A stretch of 12,477 nucleotides of DNA from Akkermansiaceae bacterium. GTDB taxonomy: Bacteria; Verrucomicrobiota; Verrucomicrobiia; Verrucomicrobiales; Akkermansiaceae. This document shows positions 1 to 7,401 of the stretch, piece after piece. The position numbers were made by a program, and so were the translations under genes. The notes beneath the pieces were generated by a model that was not told where the DNA came from, did not search any database, and saw only the letters and a program-made list of their open reading frames with translations. Each line of letters opens with the position of its first letter. The first letter of the stretch is position 1. Location: contig JACMMB010000204.1 of the NCBI GenBank assembly GCA_014379305.1, positions 1 through 12,477 of the forward strand. Reading direction: 5' to 3'.

Positions 1-348
1 GCCATCCTGATCGCCACCGCCCCGGATCTTCCCATCCAAGTTTCCGCCAGCGATCCTTCTGGAAAAAAAGTCGCATTCTCCACTCCGGCACAAGCCCCTT
101 CCCAGCCCGGTTTCCTCACCATCAGTCAAAACAAAAGCCCGCTCCTCAGAGCCGCCGTTCACTTCGCCGATACTAGGGAAGCCGACCTTTCCGCCTGCGC
201 CCCCACTGAAGTGAATAACATTTCAAACCGATCCTCCATGGAACTCCACACCACCCCGGATCCACTTTGGCGCCTCTGGCTCCTCATCCTCCTGGCCACT
301 CTCCTTATCGCCTGGCACTTCACCTCTTCCAAACCCATCTTGGCTTAG
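1..348 (+). CDS. BatA-type membrane protein, C-terminal fragment (5' end outside window)
   Basis: An open frame enters from the left edge and ends at the TAG at 346-348, giving the last 115 residues of a larger protein. The visible part has a soluble segment followed, near the C-terminus, by one hydrophobic helix (WRLWLLILLATLLIAW) and a very short tail. The phrase FADTREADLS just before the helix resembles the 'N.D..ESDL' phrase that precedes the last membrane helix in BatA/aerotolerance-regulator-like proteins with von Willebrand-type domains, which are common in Verrucomicrobiota and Planctomycetota. Such proteins usually sit in clusters with a MoxR-type ATPase and other Bat genes; if so, that cluster lies to the left of the window. 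The catalytic or adhesion part is not visible, so the family call is an inference from the C-terminal pattern only. It is the only plus-strand gene here and overlaps the opposing glycosyltransferase stop by 4 bases. Confidence 0.6.
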   Translation, partial: AILIATAPDLPIQVSASDPSGKKVAFSTPAQAPSQPGFLTISQNKSPLLRAAVHFADTREADLSACAPTEVNNISNRSSMELHTTPDPLWRLWLLILLATLLIAWHFTSSKPILA

Positions 349-1586
349 ACTCGGATTCGTTTTTCGGTCCAAGCGACTAACTCATCGATATCTTTCCCAC
401 CAGCCATCCTCTCCGCACATTTCCGCGAGGCTGCGGCCCGAGCAGGATCCTCGAGCAGCCGTTTCAACTCACGCACAACCCTTTCCGGCTTGAACTGTCC
501 CACGCTGAGTCCAATGCCCGCACCGAGTTTCTCCAGGCGATCCGCGTTGTCCGGCTGGTCATGCGCCATTGCCATGATCAACTGCGGGACGCCTGCCGCA
601 AAGCCTTGCGACATGGTGCCAATGCCGCCGTGATGCACAAAGACCGACGCGTGTTTCACCAGCGTGCCGAACGGCGCATATTCAACGGTTAGAATATTCT
701 CCGGCAAGCCCTCCGGCACCTGCTCCGGCAGGATCGTAACAAAAACCGCGCGGCACCCGATTTCCGCCACCGCCGCGGCAGCGACTTCGAAAAACCGGGT
801 TGCCTGCACATTCGCACTGCCCGCCGTGAAGACGATTGGGCGCTCGCCCGCCGCCAGAAAGCCCTGTAGTTCGGGTTTAAGATCCTTTTCAGCGGCGAGG
901 TCTTCGAGCGGGAAAGTCCATTGCAGCAGATTCACCGGCCAATCCGGCTGGGGTTTGCCAAACCAGTCGGGAAACAACACCAGCACCCCGTCCGGAGAGT
1001 CCCACCACTCCCGCCACAGACTCCGCGGGGGCCGGATCTGATTGGCCACGCAGAGGCGGCGAATGGTTGGCAATACGAACAGATCCACAGGATTCGGCAG
1101 CGCTAACAGCGCGCGCCTGAACCACACCGGGAAGTAGCGCAAGCACCCCATGGCCGGATGGAGCAGCGGCGTTTCGTACACACTCATAAACACCATCGGC
1201 TGCAAATGCACCGTAATTAGCGGGATGCCCAGTTTCTCCCGCGCCAGTCGCGCACCAAATGCGGTTGACGGTGCCATGATCAGATCAGCCGGAGCGGCCT
1301 GCTCGACAGCAGCCAGATATTCTCCGGTAGCCTTCGCAGCGAAATCCAGGACGACCTTGGTGCCAATTCCCAGCCTCCAGATGCGCGGGTCGCGAGCCAG
1401 GGACTCGAACTCCTCCGCCGTGCCAAGTCCAAGGAAATCAAGACCCGCGGCCCGTGCCGGTTTTTCAAACAGACACGCGGTAATCATCGTTACCCGGTGC
1501 CCGCGCAACCCCAACTGCCGACCCAGCCAAATGAACGGGAAAACATCTCCAGCGCTACCGAATGGAAGTAGAAGTATATGGGCCAT
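345..1586 (-). CDS. UGT-like glycosyltransferase (GT1/GT28 superfamily, GT-B fold)
   Basis: This 413-residue protein has the layout of a GT-B enzyme that moves a sugar from a nucleotide donor to a lipid or small-molecule acceptor. The N-terminal Rossmann half opens with HILLLPFGSAGDVFPF (residues 3-18), the glycine-rich acceptor-side loop typical of sterol- and macrolide-glucosyltransferase relatives. The C-terminal half carries the donor-binding signature: HHGGIGT at about 318-324, then GVPQLIMAMAHDQPDNADR at 332-350, where D343 and Q344 fit the sugar-contacting positions. Length is normal for the family. No signal peptide or membrane helix is evident, so it probably acts in the cytoplasm or at the inner membrane face. 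The ATG at 1584-1586 is the natural start; no Shine-Dalgarno motif is visible. Donor and acceptor cannot be deduced. The gene is noticeably richer in GC than the gat-ebo genes to its right. Confidence 0.85.
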   Translation of the reverse strand: MAHILLLPFGSAGDVFPFIWLGRQLGLRGHRVTMITACLFEKPARAAGLDFLGLGTAEEFESLARDPRIWRLGIGTKVVLDFAAKATGEYLAAVEQAAPADLIMAPSTAFGARLAREKLGIPLITVHLQPMVFMSVYETPLLHPAMGCLRYFPVWFRRALLALPNPVDLFVLPTIRRLCVANQIRPPRSLWREWWDSPDGVLVLFPDWFGKPQPDWPVNLLQWTFPLEDLAAEKDLKPELQGFLAAGERPIVFTAGSANVQATRFFEVAAAAVAEIGCRAVFVTILPEQVPEGLPENILTVEYAPFGTLVKHASVFVHHGGIGTMSQGFAAGVPQLIMAMAHDQPDNADRLEKLGAGIGLSVGQFKPERVVRELKRLLEDPARAAASRKCAERMAGGKDIDELVAWTEKRIRV

Positions 1587-1684
1587 GTCCGGGGCTACGA
1601 TAGGCCGGATGCCGCTTGGATAGCTGGAATATTTTTACAGAAGACTGCCGCAGCGAATCGCAGCGAGGTGAAAGCTGGTCGGGC

Positions 1685-2608
1685 TTATCGGTAATTGTGA
1701 CAGTCAGGGTCTGGATCTGTCACTGGAGGAGGGAAGAGTGGCGGCGGCGGGAGGGGAGGGAAGATTTCAGGAGGGAGGTCAAGGGGATTTCCCGGATCTA
1801 CCGGAGGCTCGACCACAAAGGCGACTTTGGAGTCTTTTCCGCTCTTCGCATCTTTCGAACTGTAGCTGCCATCACCGCGATTTGGATCAAGCTTTGCCAA
1901 GACCGCCTGGACGATTGGCAGCGCCTCGGGCATCGCTGCGATGGCACACTGGGAAATCATGCGCATCGAATCGGGGGCTGCGGTGATGGCGACTTCGACA
2001 ATATCACCGACTAATTTTTCATCGGCAGCGGATGCTTTGATGGAGATTTTGGTAATTTCACAAGCGCAGTTTGGATTCGCGGAAATTTCCGATTCCACAA
2101 TGGCCAGCACTTGGGAAGGATCGACATTGATACGATGCTCGATTGACATGGAAACAGAGTCGCAATCAGCCGAAGTGGAAGTTTGGGCTGGTTTTTGGTA
2201 AGCGGCCGAAAGCTCGGCAAGCCCTGCATGGATGCCTGTTGCTTGCTCGTCCGAGACCTTGACTTTACCGGTTTCGCGATATGCGGAGGGCTCCTTTAGC
2301 ACGGAAGAGTCAAGAACGCTTGCCACTTTTCTCGATGCAGCGCGGTGGGTGCTGAGGGTGAGAGAATCCTGACTAACAAAAACAGGATTCGCTGCGGCAA
2401 GATCCGCACTCGATTTTTTAACGCCGGGGAGATGGTAATTTCCGCTGAGGGCCTTGTCGGCTGCGAAGGATTGACTTTGGGATTTATCAAAGTCCTCAAT
2501 GTTACTAATGAGTCTGGTTTGCGGCACTTCGATCAATTGTGCGGCGACAGGTAGTCCGCTACAAAAAATAGACAGAAGAACCAAGCGGGGGGATGCTTGC
2601 ATTTTCAT
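1685..2608 (-). CDS. secreted helical-repeat protein with proline-rich C-terminus, function unknown
   Basis: I do not recognise a named family. The reading frame could start at a TTG at 2641, but the ATG at 2606-2608 is chosen because it places a clean signal peptide at the N-terminus: MKMQ, a hydrophobic stretch, then VAA/Q with likely cleavage after residue 23. The mature protein has a low-complexity polar region to about residue 145, then an alanine-rich segment (about 167-241) built from roughly five 14-17-residue units with the pattern [I/V]xxxA[I]xAxP, for example VEVAITAAPDS and SQCAIAAMPEA. A Lys/Ser/Asp linker (244-262) follows, then a proline-rich tail (about 268-300) ending in DPDPDCHNYR. 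Three cysteines lie in or beside the repeat segment. The arrangement suggests an exported alpha-solenoid-like domain plus an extended tail. It is 98 bases upstream of the glycosyltransferase and could be co-transcribed, but nothing else links the two. Confidence 0.75.
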   Translation of the reverse strand: MKMQASPRLVLLSIFCSGLPVAAQLIEVPQTRLISNIEDFDKSQSQSFAADKALSGNYHLPGVKKSSADLAAANPVFVSQDSLTLSTHRAASRKVASVLDSSVLKEPSAYRETGKVKVSDEQATGIHAGLAELSAAYQKPAQTSTSADCDSVSMSIEHRINVDPSQVLAIVESEISANPNCACEITKISIKASAADEKLVGDIVEVAITAAPDSMRMISQCAIAAMPEALPIVQAVLAKLDPNRGDGSYSSKDAKSGKDSKVAFVVEPPVDPGNPLDLPPEIFPPLPPPPLFPPPVTDPDPDCHNYR

Positions 2609-2652
2609 TTTTGGGGGGTGAAGAACGCCTTTATGTATCAAAGCAGGAAGCC

Positions 2653-2700
2653 TGACAAGGTTTTTTAAATAAATTTTAGATTATTTTAAAACAATAAAAC
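2653..2700 (-). promoter_or_regulatory. candidate promoter with AT-rich upstream element for the secreted repeat protein
   Basis: Positions 2661-2700 contain only three G or C bases in forty, far below the surroundings. Directly downstream on the minus strand is TTGTCA (2658-2653), a 4/6 match to the -35 hexamer. A TACATA (2637-2632) could be the -10, but with a spacer of only 15 bases. An AT-rich block just ahead of a -35 resembles an UP element. The next ATG is at 2608, which would leave a short leader. The AT bias is seen directly; its role as a promoter is inferred. Confidence 0.35.
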
Positions 2701-2716
2701 CCGGATAATGGATTAC

Positions 2717-2731
2717 CCCTGATATTCAGGG
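2717..2731. repeat. short perfect inverted repeat at the 3' end of the nitrate reductase gene
   Basis: CCCTGA (2717-2722) and TCAGGG (2726-2731) are perfect complements around a 3-base TAT spacer, and overlap the nitrate reductase stop codon (TGA, complement of 2726-2728). On the minus strand the hairpin is followed by mixed sequence and only later by a T/A-rich stretch, so it is not a textbook intrinsic terminator. It may stabilise the 3' end of the message. Confidence 0.3.
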
Positions 2732-4942
2732 ATGATTTTCGGAGGAGCTGATCGAAACGGCACAGGCCTTGTAATTTGGCTGCCTGGAGTGGGGATCTAA
2801 AGAGGAATGGGTGAGTCGGTTGACCTGAGGATAGTGCATTGGCAAAAACACATGTCCTGACTGCACGGTGGGGGCGATGTAGGCGGAGGCTAGCATTTCA
2901 CCGCGCCGCGAACTGATGCGGACCAGTGAATGACTGGAAATTCCGAGGCGGCTTGCATCCGATGGATGGATTTCAACATAGGGATTATGCGGATATAATT
3001 TGCGCAGGACGTGGGATTTGGCGGTTCGGGACTGGGTGTGCCATTGGCTGCTCGTGCCCCGTCCGGTGAGAAGGAGGAACGGGAATTCCATGTCCGGAGC
3101 TTCGGGAAGGCCGGTCGGGGGAGAGAAGAGAATGCGGGCTTTTTTACTAGGTGTGTAGTAGAAGCCATCCGCAAACAGGCGGCGCTCTGCCGCAGGCTCG
3201 GAGGTCGAATCGGCGGGCTTAGAGATTTCAGGGTATGGCCACTGGATGCCGCCTTGTAAATCAATGTGAGAATAGTCGCGTATGCCGGTGATATCACAGG
3301 GGCGGTCCTTGGTCAGATCGCGTAAAATTTTAAAGGCGGCTTCCGGATCTGTCCACTTGGCGAACATTTCGCCGCAGCCCCATGAGCTTGCGATTGCCCG
3401 GAAGATCCGGAAATCCGAGAGGGCTTTGCCAGGGGCTTTGCGAACGGTTTTGATCGTGCCGATGCGGCGCTCGGAATTGATGAAGCAGCCTTGTTTTTCT
3501 CCCCAGGAGGCGGCGGGGAGCAACAGGTCTGCCGCAAGGGCTGACTCGGTATTGTGGTAAATATCCTGAACGACGAGGAAATCGAGATTGGCGCGAAGTT
3601 TGGCGAGCTTTTCAGAATCGATCCATGAGTGGAACGGATTGGTGGCAATGATCCAGAGAGCTTTGATTTTGCCAGCCGTGGCGGCATCGAGTATTTCATC
3701 GTAGGCGAGGGAATTCCTGTCAGGAATATTTTCAATAGGGATCCCGAGATTCAGGGAGATTTTTTCGCGATGAGCCGGGTCAAGGAAATCATGCCCGGCC
3801 ACAAGTCCTGTGGTATTGGAGAAAAGTCGCGAGCCCATCGCGTTGCATTGTCCGGTAATGGAGCTAGGGCCGGTTCCGGGTTTGCCGATGTTGCCGGTGA
3901 TGAGACAGAGGTTGATGATGGCTTGCGCGGTGCGGGTGCCTTCGTGGGATTGATTGACGCCCATGGTCCACCACCAGGAAATGCGTTTTCCGGATTCGGA
4001 AACATCAAAGGCGAGGGCTTCGATGGTTTCAGGGCTGAGCCCGGTGCGTAGGGACACGGATTCCGGCGGGTAGTCTTTGACGAATTCGGAAAATTCCACG
4101 ATGCCTTCGGTGTTGGCGATCGATTTCGGATCGATGCGGTTGTCCCGAATGATGCAATGGGCGAGGGAGTAGAGGAGGGCGAGGTCGCCTTTTGGTTTCA
4201 GGGAAAGGTGCTGGGTGGCGGCTTGGGCGGTCTCGGTGGCGCGGGGGTCGATGACGATGATTTTTGGGCTGCGTTTGTTGCGAATAACGCGCTGCCAGAG
4301 AATGGGATGGGCAATGCAGAGATTGGCACCGATGAGGACGATAACGTCGCTTTCCTCGAAGTCCGCATAGGTGCTGGGCGGGGCATCGAAACCGAAGGAT
4401 TGTTTGTAGGCGGTGGCGGCGGTGGCCATGCACTGGCGGGTATTGGCATCGCAGTGGAGGAAGCCCATCCCGAATTTAAAAAGGCAGCCTAGCAGGGCCA
4501 TTTCCTCAAAGGGGATTTGACCTGTGGACAGAAAGGCGACGGATTCGGGACCGTGGGTTTCCTTGATTTTCTTAAGTCGGGTTGTGAAGGTATCGAGGGC
4601 GGTTAGCCAGTCGGTGGGAAGAAGTTTTCCGGAAGCGTCGCGAAGCAGGGGAGTGGTGGCGCGGTCAGTGGAGGTGAGGGGATCGAGTGCCTGCCAGCCT
4701 TTGGGGCAGGCCATGCCGAGATTGACAGGGTAGTCGGCCTGGGGAGAGAGGTTGATCGCGATGCCGTCGGAATCAAGGTGGAGCTTTAGTTGGCAGCCGG
4801 TGGCGCAATAACCGCAGATTGAAGTGGTTGTTGAGGCTGGTTTCAGCCTTGAAGGGATTTTTCCGAGACCGAAGTTGCCGGGTTCCTGAACGAGATCCCT
4901 GGTGAGTGGTCCGGTATGGGATTTTAAGGGGAAAGGGATCAC
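2726..4942 (-). CDS. nasA: assimilatory nitrate reductase, catalytic molybdopterin subunit (NasA/NarB type)
   Basis: This 738-residue cytoplasmic molybdoenzyme is expected to reduce nitrate to nitrite as the first step of nitrate assimilation. The N-terminal region carries a [4Fe-4S] motif with C43, C46, C50 and C79 (CGYCATGC, then ACPKGW). The molybdopterin domains follow, with the presumed Mo-ligand C171 in NTRQCMATA; a cysteine at this place fits the Nas/Nap branch rather than the Asp-ligated Nar branch. The C-terminal dinucleotide-binding domain (about 623-738) contains the phrase GRGTSSQWHTQSRTAKS. There is no Tat signal, which argues against periplasmic Nap. There is also no extra C-terminal Fe-S domain, so the length resembles compact ferredoxin-linked NarB. 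The start is a GTG at 4940-4942 with an AGGCGG-like motif about 8 bases upstream; an in-frame TGA further upstream limits any extension. No nitrite reductase, transporter or electron-donor gene is adjacent. A formate-dehydrogenase-like relative is the main alternative. Confidence 0.85.
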   Translation of the reverse strand: MIPFPLKSHTGPLTRDLVQEPGNFGLGKIPSRLKPASTTTSICGYCATGCQLKLHLDSDGIAINLSPQADYPVNLGMACPKGWQALDPLTSTDRATTPLLRDASGKLLPTDWLTALDTFTTRLKKIKETHGPESVAFLSTGQIPFEEMALLGCLFKFGMGFLHCDANTRQCMATAATAYKQSFGFDAPPSTYADFEESDVIVLIGANLCIAHPILWQRVIRNKRSPKIIVIDPRATETAQAATQHLSLKPKGDLALLYSLAHCIIRDNRIDPKSIANTEGIVEFSEFVKDYPPESVSLRTGLSPETIEALAFDVSESGKRISWWWTMGVNQSHEGTRTAQAIINLCLITGNIGKPGTGPSSITGQCNAMGSRLFSNTTGLVAGHDFLDPAHREKISLNLGIPIENIPDRNSLAYDEILDAATAGKIKALWIIATNPFHSWIDSEKLAKLRANLDFLVVQDIYHNTESALAADLLLPAASWGEKQGCFINSERRIGTIKTVRKAPGKALSDFRIFRAIASSWGCGEMFAKWTDPEAAFKILRDLTKDRPCDITGIRDYSHIDLQGGIQWPYPEISKPADSTSEPAAERRLFADGFYYTPSKKARILFSPPTGLPEAPDMEFPFLLLTGRGTSSQWHTQSRTAKSHVLRKLYPHNPYVEIHPSDASRLGISSHSLVRISSRRGEMLASAYIAPTVQSGHVFLPMHYPQVNRLTHSSLDPHSRQPNYKACAVSISSSENHP

Positions 4943-5086
4943 GTATGAACCGCCTTTAGCATTCGGCGTGCATTTGAGAGAGAAAATAGATCAGAGCATA
5001 TGGAATAGGCTCAGAGCCAGGATGAAGGGAACTCATTGGAATTACGGATCACTGAAGCTGGCAAAGCGGTTTCATGACGGCTCTTG

Positions 5087-5623
5087 CTAAGCCGGAGGGA
5101 TCTGAAAGTGGATTTCAATGCGCTCGACTATTTGTTGGGGGGTAAGGATGATGGGAATATGGAAAGCTTCGGTCATAGAGGGGACTTCCAAGGTTTCGAG
5201 CTGGCTGTCGAGCATACCCGGTTTCATATAGTGACCAGCGCGACTTGATAGGCGTTCGGCAAGGGTGGCTGGATCGCCATTGAGGAAGACGGTGCCGATG
5301 CCGGGTTGATGGAGGCCAAGGATTTTCCGGTATGAATGCTTGAGAGCGGAGCATGCAAGGACGGTGAACTCATTTGGCGAGGAGGCATCAATGACTTCAG
5401 AGCGAAGGCGATTCAGCCAAGGTAGACGATCGGTATCGTTTAGTGGGATGCCTAGGGACATTTTGGCTACATTCCCGGGAGGGTGATAATCGTCAGCATC
5501 AAAAAACTTCCCTCCATGTCGCAGTGCCAAAAGCTGGCCAATTGTCGTTTTTCCCGACCCGGCCACACCCATAATTAAAATGATCCTTGGCAATGAATTG
5601 ATTGAAACGGTTGATTGAATCAC
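5087..5623 (-). CDS. gntK: gluconokinase (GntK family)
   Basis: This 178-residue P-loop kinase should phosphorylate D-gluconate with ATP to 6-phosphogluconate, feeding the pentose phosphate or Entner-Doudoroff route. The Walker A motif GVAGSGKTT is at residues 19-27. The family-specific segment DADDYHPPGN (42-51) follows, then the GIPLNDTDRLPWL phrase (58-70), ACSALKHSYR (90-99) and the adenine/lid region RAGHYMKPGMLDSQLETLE (128-146). Length and motif order match the short bacterial gluconokinases closely. The start is GTG at 5621-5623, giving a GTGA overlap with the stop of the upstream cyclophilin gene, which supports this start and suggests translational coupling. A weak GGAT sits upstream. 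No gluconate transporter or 6-phosphogluconate dehydrogenase gene is adjacent. It is the last gene of the probable gatC-gatA-eboE-cyclophilin-gntK operon. Confidence 0.92.
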   Translation of the reverse strand: MIQSTVSINSLPRIILIMGVAGSGKTTIGQLLALRHGGKFFDADDYHPPGNVAKMSLGIPLNDTDRLPWLNRLRSEVIDASSPNEFTVLACSALKHSYRKILGLHQPGIGTVFLNGDPATLAERLSSRAGHYMKPGMLDSQLETLEVPSMTEAFHIPIILTPQQIVERIEIHFQIPPA

Positions 5624-6165
5624 TTTTTATCCAAAATCGAATTCCAATGTTCAATATGGTCTTTCTGATCTTCGAAGAGTGCGGTTGTGTCGTCGTGGAT
5701 TGTGATTGAAGTGATTTTATCGCCGACACCATTAAACTTACAGCCGCGCTCTCCGGTATTGTTTTTTCCGGTAATTTTATCCACGACATCAAGGCCGTCA
5801 GTGACTTGACCGAATACAGAATGTTTATTATCCAGAAAAGGAGTGGGGGCTGTTGTGATAAAGAACTGTGAACCGTTGGTCCCGGGACCGGCGTTTGCCA
5901 TGGAGAAAACGCCCGGACTGCGGTGGCGTAGCTCCGGATGGAATTCGTCAGCAAATTTGTAACCGGGTCCACCCCTCCCGGTTTCAGTCGGATCCCCGCC
6001 TTGCAGCATGAAGTTTGCAATTACTCGATGAAAGGCAATGCCGTCATAGTATCCTCTCTTGGCGAGGTTTAGGAAACTCGCGCAAGTGACCGGGGTTTTA
6101 GCGGAATACAATGTGGCGTCTATGTCGCCTGCGGTGGTATGGAGCGTAATTTTGATATTGGACAT
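5620..6165 (-). CDS. peptidyl-prolyl cis-trans isomerase, cyclophilin type
   Basis: This 181-residue cyclophilin is expected to catalyse cis-trans isomerisation of prolyl bonds and assist folding. Visible family motifs are FHR (residues 45-47, containing the catalytic arginine), MLQGGDPT (53-60), GTNGSQFFIT (95-104) and LDNKHSVFG (111-119). The position equivalent to Trp121 of human cyclophilin A is F110 (TPFLD), as in bacterial PpiA/PpiB, so low cyclosporin sensitivity is likely. There is no signal peptide, so it should be cytoplasmic, like PpiB. The C-terminus extends about 30 residues beyond the core barrel with a charged, probably helical tail (DQKDHIEHW). The ATG at 6163-6165 is preferred; no Shine-Dalgarno is evident. 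It lies 37 bases downstream of eboE and overlaps gluconokinase by 4 bases, so it is probably in the same operon. Confidence 0.93.
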   Translation of the reverse strand: MSNIKITLHTTAGDIDATLYSAKTPVTCASFLNLAKRGYYDGIAFHRVIANFMLQGGDPTETGRGGPGYKFADEFHPELRHRSPGVFSMANAGPGTNGSQFFITTAPTPFLDNKHSVFGQVTDGLDVVDKITGKNNTGERGCKFNGVGDKITSITIHDDTTALFEDQKDHIEHWNSILDKK

Positions 6166-6202
6166 CGAGTGTTGCTTTATTGGTTCGCGAAATATATTTG
6201 GG

Positions 6203-7375
6203 TTACAGAGCAGGGAAGCAAGGTTTTTTGAGTTGCTCTATCACCCAATGGAATTCGGCGGCGATTTGTTGCTCTACCGGACGCTGGAGATTCTGAGGCA
6301 GGACGGCCCAAGTGTAAGTCTCGATTTCAAAATGTTGGCACTTAGCAGGATGTTTTTGGCACCAGCGCAGGGTCTCTTCCACGTGGCTGCGAGTGGATTT
6401 AAGCGGAGCTTGGGGTGCGGTATCAAGGGGGATGTGGAAATGGACGCGGGCTTCGGTAAAATCGGCTTGAGAAATTTCTCCGCAGTCAATTGCGGAGAAG
6501 AAGTCCGGAAGATCCAGAAAACGTTGAAGTGAGCGATCAAAGCGTAGTGCGATGACTTGGTGGAAGTAGGTAGGTTCGTCGTAGTGTCGGATTTCCGCCA
6601 AGGCAGCTTCATCGCGAGGATCGAATGCTATTGCATTTGAAAGATGGATTTTTGAAAGGCGAATTCCTGCGGCGGTGATTGCATCGAGGGCTACGTCCGC
6701 ATCCTCATACTCCAGGGCGAAGTGGCACGAATCGAAGTTGAGTCCGATGCGTTTTTCGATGATGGCAGGTGATTTTGCATGGGAATGAAGTCTATTGAAG
6801 AAAGCAATGGTCTCGGGAGTATTTTCGAAGTGCCCGAGAGGTTCGGGTTCGAGACCGAGGTGCAGATCTATTTGGTGTTTTTGGGATAGATCTTCGGCGA
6901 AACAAGCGAGTTTTGTCAGGTTTTCCAAGATCAGGGTTTCATCAGCATGAAAGGTTTTATGCGAGCCTGGCAGGGTGGAGACAGATCCGCCGGTCGATTT
7001 CGGAGCTATTTCAGCAAGTATATGAAAAAGATCCTGGGTGTAGCTTAGGCGGTGAGGACTTGTCCAATCCGGCAGGAAAACCCGCTCCTTGACGCGGGTG
7101 GAGTGAAATGAGCCGTATGGAAATCCGTTGATAGTAAATACGTAGGAGCGATTTTCGGAAAGCCAGTCCTTGAATCTTGCCAGATTGTCAGCGGCGCAGA
7201 GTTCTCTGGCAGCCACGGCGGAAAGGCGGAGTCCGATTGGGAAAGCTTCGCTTGCCGATTGATACCCTGATTCCGTCAATCGGTCACGGACGGCAAGAAC
7301 GTGCGTGTCCAGAGCTCGTAATGTTTCCTTCCAATTTTCAGCCGGGTGAATATTGGTGCAGTATGAAAGTATCAT
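6203..7375 (-). CDS. eboE: EboE-like protein, xylose isomerase-like TIM barrel
   Basis: This 390-residue protein has the features I associate with EboE: the opening LSYCTNIHPAENW (residues 3-15), IGLRLS (47-52), and YVFTINGFPYGSFHSTRVKE (78-97). EboE belongs to the ebo/EDB gene set found with scytonemin and other secondary-metabolite genes, where Ebo proteins are thought to move precursors across the inner membrane; its biochemical activity is not established. The barrel keeps residues suited to divalent-metal binding as in xylose isomerase-like enzymes: E176 (GLEPEP), D215 and H218 (GLNFDSCH), H244 (KIHLSNA), H312/H314 and E350/E352 (HFEIETYTW). The start is ATG at 7373-7375. It is 26 bases downstream of gatA and 37 bases upstream of the cyclophilin. 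None of the usual partners (the UbiA-like prenyltransferase EboC, the dehydroquinate synthase-like EboD, EboA, EboB or EboF) is in this window, which is unusual. Confidence 0.8.
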   Translation of the reverse strand: MILSYCTNIHPAENWKETLRALDTHVLAVRDRLTESGYQSASEAFPIGLRLSAVAARELCAADNLARFKDWLSENRSYVFTINGFPYGSFHSTRVKERVFLPDWTSPHRLSYTQDLFHILAEIAPKSTGGSVSTLPGSHKTFHADETLILENLTKLACFAEDLSQKHQIDLHLGLEPEPLGHFENTPETIAFFNRLHSHAKSPAIIEKRIGLNFDSCHFALEYEDADVALDAITAAGIRLSKIHLSNAIAFDPRDEAALAEIRHYDEPTYFHQVIALRFDRSLQRFLDLPDFFSAIDCGEISQADFTEARVHFHIPLDTAPQAPLKSTRSHVEETLRWCQKHPAKCQHFEIETYTWAVLPQNLQRPVEQQIAAEFHWVIEQLKKPCFPAL

Positions 7376-7401
7376 TAGTCTGATATTTCCGCTGGAACTG
7401 G

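Noticed and set aside
1150..1623. Plus-strand ORF of 157 codons opposite the glycosyltransferase
   Set aside because: It is antisense to a clear GT-B enzyme and its translation has no domain or plausible composition.
2609..2641. TTG start 11 codons earlier for the secreted repeat protein
   Set aside because: It would place charged and proline residues ahead of the signal peptide; the ATG at 2608 gives a normal signal peptide.
4029..4492. Several open frames of 80-135 codons within the nitrate reductase gene on both strands
   Set aside because: They are out-of-frame shadows with low-complexity Pro/Arg/Gly composition, overlapped by a well-supported enzyme.
5071..5110. Possible terminator after gluconokinase
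   Set aside because: Only short imperfect stems (4-5 bp) and no T-run on the minus strand.
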